From contig NZ_CP084058.1 of NCBI RefSeq assembly GCF_020215645.1, forward strand, positions 11,214,501 to 11,278,500: a stretch of DNA of 64,000 nt, given 5' to 3'. The notes below the pieces were generated by a model. That model was given only the letters and a program-made list of their open reading frames with translations. It ran no database searches and had not been told where the DNA came from. Within the stretch, counting starts at the first letter, position 1. Each line of letters begins with the position of its first letter. The position numbers were made by a program, and so were the translations under genes. This stretch comes from Nonomuraea gerenzanensis (GTDB taxonomy: Bacteria; Actinomycetota; Actinomycetes; Streptosporangiales; Streptosporangiaceae). Below are positions 61,652 through 64,000 of this stretch, in pieces.

Positions 61652-62269
61652 ATGAGCAGATCGACCCGTGAGCGGATCATCGATGAGGCCCTCAGGCTGT
61701 TCGCCGAGCGGGGTTACTCCGCCACTTCCGTGGCCGAGATCGAGGCCGCCTCAGGGCTGTCTCCCGGCGCCGGAGGGCTCTACCGGCACTTCAAGTCCAA
61801 GTACGAGGTGCTGTCCGCCGCCATCAACGAGCACGCCAGCCGCACGAGGTACCAGGTGGCCGAGAGCCTGGCCCAGCTGAGCAGCATGGAAGCCTCGGTG
61901 GACCTGGAGGAGCGGCTGGCCCACGTGTGTCGCGCCGGCCTGGCCAAGGTGCGCGAGGAGTCGGAGCTGACCCGGGTCTTCTTCCGCGACCTGAGCCAGT
62001 TCCCCGAGCTGGTCGCGGTGGTGCGCGAAGGGCTGATGCAGCCGATGTTCGACGCCATCGTGACCTGGTTCCAGGCGCAGCCCGAGTATCAGGACGTCAA
62101 GCTCGACTGGGCGGGCATCTCGACCGTGCTGGGGGGCTCCGTGGTGCACTACCGGCTGTTCCAGGAGACGGTGGGCGAGCTGCCGGGGCACGCGGAGAAG
62201 GACCAGTTCGTGGCCGCCTGGGTACGCCTGGCCGTCGGCCTCCTGCCCAGCCCGGCGCCGGTCAGCTGA
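61652..62269 (+). CDS. TetR-family regulator
   Basis: A 205-residue TetR protein: helix-turn-helix at about 8-52 (IIDEALRLFAERGYSATSVAEIEAAS in that span, GGLYRHFKSKYEVL), then an all-helical ligand domain. GGAGGT at 61635-61640 lies 11 nt from the ATG, a little far but the only candidate. It diverges from the HAD phosphatase gene and ends tail to tail with a membrane protein, both stops lying in one 8-bp palindrome. The ligand is not determinable. Confidence 0.9.
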   Translation: MSRSTRERIIDEALRLFAERGYSATSVAEIEAASGLSPGAGGLYRHFKSKYEVLSAAINEHASRTRYQVAESLAQLSSMEASVDLEERLAHVCRAGLAKVREESELTRVFFRDLSQFPELVAVVREGLMQPMFDAIVTWFQAQPEYQDVKLDWAGISTVLGGSVVHYRLFQETVGELPGHAEKDQFVAAWVRLAVGLLPSPAPVS

Positions 62270-63347
62270 CGTCGAGCAGCCGGTAGGCCAGCCACACGAC
62301 GCCCACCCCCGTACCGATCATGAACATCGTGCCGCTGACGTCGAAGAACTGCTGGACGAACGCCTGCAGCCCGGCCTCGATCCCCACTCGCAGACCCCCG
62401 ACGAGCACCCCGCCCACCGAGTAGCCCAGCAGCGGCGCGCCGATCCCGAGGACCTTGTCGCGCAGCTTCCAGCTCTCGCTGAACAGCACCAGCGCCGCAC
62501 CTACCGCCCACACCACCAGGGGCACCTCGAAGATCGCCACCGGCGGCAGGTCGATCGGCACCAGCAGCGCGGCCACCACCAGGATCACCATGGCCGCCAC
62601 GTCACGGGGGTGCTCCTTGACGATGGTCCTGGCGTCCCTGCCGCCGGTGGCCATCGGGTTGGCGCTGGACATCGCCGCCCTGCGCAGCCCCGCGAACGGC
62701 AGCCCCCGGCCCTCCTGCCGCCGGTCGAGCCGCTCCTGCGCGAGCCTCCGGTACGTGCGCACGCCGGGCGGCGCGTCGCGGTCGTCCACTATGGCGGGGA
62801 AAGTCCGCGTGTCGCCCTCGGTCGCCGCCGACCCGCCTGAGCCCTGCGCGGGCCCGCCGACGCTCGGCGCGAACCCGCCGGCGCCCTGTGCGTGCCCGCC
62901 GGCGCCCTGTGCGTGCCCGCCGGCGCCCTGTGCGTGCCCGCCGGCGCCCTGTGCGTGCCCGCCTGCACCCTCCGGGGGTCCGCCGGCGCCGCGCGCAGTT
63001 TCGGCCGTACCGGGCGGTGCCGCCTCTCCGGGGGCCGTCGCCACGCCCGGCGCGGGGACGTTGACGCGCGCCGTGGGGATCCCCGCGGCGGCCAGCCTCC
63101 TGACCTCCCGCTCCACCAGCGCGACCGGATCCCCGAACCGCGCCAGCACCTTCGCCACCTCACGCGCGTCCTGGCTGCCCCGCCGCTCCACCTCGATCCT
63201 GGCCCGCAGCCGCCGCGCGAAGTCCAGCCGCTGATCGACCTTGAGCACGCCGTGGGCGGCGTCGGCCGCCTTCGAGACGTAGTTCAGTACGAGCTGGTCC
63301 GCGCGTTCCACCACGTCTGGCAATGCTGCCCCAATCAGGGTGGACAT
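62262..63347 (-). CDS. Membrane protein with HAAS-like N-terminal domain and tandem-repeat linker
   Basis: A 361-residue protein. The N-terminal helical domain (about 1-85, RADQLVLNYVSKAADAAHGV) resembles the HAAS/DUF1700 domain often found with regulators. A Gly/Ala/His-rich linker (about 95-175) contains GAGGHAQ in perfect tandem copies. Four membrane helices occupy about 245-355. The ATG at 63347 is close to the divergent start of the next gene, and no ribosome binding site is seen. It could be a sensor or anti-sigma-like protein, but no partner lies adjacent. Confidence 0.8.
   Translation of the reverse strand: MSTLIGAALPDVVERADQLVLNYVSKAADAAHGVLKVDQRLDFARRLRARIEVERRGSQDAREVAKVLARFGDPVALVEREVRRLAAAGIPTARVNVPAPGVATAPGEAAPPGTAETARGAGGPPEGAGGHAQGAGGHAQGAGGHAQGAGGHAQGAGGFAPSVGGPAQGSGGSAATEGDTRTFPAIVDDRDAPPGVRTYRRLAQERLDRRQEGRGLPFAGLRRAAMSSANPMATGGRDARTIVKEHPRDVAAMVILVVAALLVPIDLPPVAIFEVPLVVWAVGAALVLFSESWKLRDKVLGIGAPLLGYSVGGVLVGGLRVGIEAGLQAFVQQFFDVSGTMFMIGTGVGVVWLAYRLLDVS
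62881..62964. repeat. Perfect 21-bp minisatellite
   Basis: Four tandem 21-bp units start at 62881, 62902, 62923 and 62944. The first three are identical, and the fourth differs only at its end. They encode the GAGGHAQ repeat of the membrane protein linker. Confidence 0.85.
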
Positions 63348-63350
63348 ACC

Positions 63351-64000
63351 ATGGCAACGATGGAGTTCACGGAGTGGATCAGGGGGCGCACCGACGAACA
63401 GCTACGGGCGCTCGTCTCCGCGCGTCCCGAGCTGATCACTCCGGTGCCCGCGCATCTGGAGGGTCTCGCCTCGCGGGCCGCCAGTCCTTCGGCGATCGGC
63501 AGGGTGCTGGACCGGCTCGACCGGTTCACGCTGGCCGTCGTGGAGACGCTGGCGGTGCGGGAGCAGCCGACCTCGAAGGAGGCGCTGCACGACCTCATCG
63601 GCGGGGCTCTGGCGTCCGGCGACCCCGGGCAGCCGCAGGCGGCCGGAGGCGGCCCGCCGGGCGATCCGGAGCCCGCGCTGTCCACGGCGCTCGACAGGCT
63701 GCGCGACCTGGCGCTGGTGTACGGGCCCGACGACGCGCTGGAGCTGGGCCCCGGCGTGCGCAAGGTGCTCGACGACCCGGCGGGGCTGGGCCCGAGGGCG
63801 CTCGACGCGTTCCGGCACCACGCGCCCGAGCAGCTGGAGGAGATGGCCGACGACGTCGCCCCCGGCACCGCGGGCTCGGGCAAGGAGCGCCTGGCCGCCG
63901 CGCTGGCCAAGCCGGCGGGGCTCGTCGCGTCCGTCTCGCCCGAGGCGAGGGGCGCGCTCGACCAGCTCGTCTGGGGCCCGCCGACCGGCCGCGTGCCCAA
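63351..64000 (+). CDS. Helicase-associated protein, XPB/Ssl2 N-terminal type (3' end outside window)
   Basis: The first 216 residues of a larger protein. It begins MEFTEWIRGRTDEQLRALVSARPELITPVP, which matches the N-terminal domain of actinobacterial XPB/Ssl2-like helicase-associated proteins. Helical pairs with Leu/Asp-rich turns follow (IGRVLDRLDRFTLAVVETLA, DLALVYGPDDALELGPG). No helicase motif is present in this part. The frame is open to the window end. The ATG at 63351 or the one at 63360 may be used. It diverges from the HAAS-like membrane protein with only 3 nt between start codons. Confidence 0.82.
   Translation, partial: MATMEFTEWIRGRTDEQLRALVSARPELITPVPAHLEGLASRAASPSAIGRVLDRLDRFTLAVVETLAVREQPTSKEALHDLIGGALASGDPGQPQAAGGGPPGDPEPALSTALDRLRDLALVYGPDDALELGPGVRKVLDDPAGLGPRALDAFRHHAPEQLEEMADDVAPGTAGSGKERLAAALAKPAGLVASVSPEARGALDQLVWGPPTGRVP

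Noticed and set aside
61477..61671. Small plus-strand open frame before TetR
   Set aside because: It overlaps the palindrome and the TetR start in another frame, and its composition gives no sign of coding.

Overview
The window is 64 kb of very GC-rich DNA packed with genes on both strands. Many starts are GTG or TTG, many neighbouring genes overlap by ATGA or GTGA, and several starts look leaderless. Gene content (MsiK-style sugar ABC operons without an ATPase, ECF sigma factors with membrane partners, DUF2530, DUF3027, an extended CspB-type cold-shock protein, an XPB/Ssl2 N-terminal-like helicase protein, MMPL and fatty acyl-AMP ligase) points to a filamentous actinomycete, most likely Streptosporangiaceae (Nonomuraea-like). 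That placement is inference from gene content. I see no rRNA, tRNA, CRISPR array, insertion sequence or prophage, and no gene-free stretch longer than about 220 bases.

Layout: 1-1345 holds a protein-isoaspartate-methyltransferase-like gene (cut by the window edge) coupled to an unknown 110-residue protein. 1540-8265 is an alpha-galactoside locus: GH36 alpha-galactosidase diverging from a ROK regulator, two ABC permeases and a lipoprotein binding protein, closed by a strong hairpin. 8279-9577 is an unknown secreted protein. 9630-16582 is a four-gene overlapping operon (fatty acyl-AMP ligase, MMPL exporter, DHA2-type MFS, GT1 glycosyltransferase) that looks like a lipid or glycolipid export system. 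16769-20342 has an MFS transporter, a small membrane protein, a sarcosine-oxidase-like flavoenzyme and an exported Ig-like protein. 20424-24175 is a homogentisate catabolic locus (IclR, hmgA, an unknown gene, fahA). 24248-27024 holds an L,D-transpeptidase, NfeD and a stomatin-like protein.

27071-30686 runs leftward: ROK regulator, Gfo/Idh/MocA oxidoreductase, ECF sigma factor and its membrane partner. 30845-33971 is threonine dehydrogenase, glycine C-acetyltransferase and a LysR regulator. 34033-35426 is a second ECF/membrane-protein module whose partner is recognisably related to the first. 35450-36604 is an MFS transporter. 36645-40390 encodes two overlapping dynamin-like GTPases, and 40453-43285 a two-component locus in which one histidine kinase lies between two paralogous OmpR regulators, the distal one with a shortened receiver. 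43303-54468 contains mainly single genes: L-2-hydroxyglutarate oxidase, unknown proteins, MATE, aldo/keto reductase, a 27-residue membrane peptide, ThpR, MarR-MFS, a purine permease, DUF2530 and a TAP-type lipoprotein hydrolase. 54524-64000 resembles a conserved actinobacterial chromosomal block: sacsin-like ATPase, DUF3027, MFS, cold-shock protein, HAD phosphatase, TetR, a HAAS-like membrane protein and the start of an XPB-like helicase protein.

The strongest leads for new biology are the overlapping acyl-AMP ligase/MMPL/MFS/glycosyltransferase operon, the unknown enzyme-sized gene locked between hmgA and fahA where an isomerase is expected, the RR-HK-RR locus with an eroded receiver, and the duplicated ECF modules with a perfect inverted repeat over one sigma-factor start codon. 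Several proteins also carry in-frame tandem repeats of 18-60 bp.
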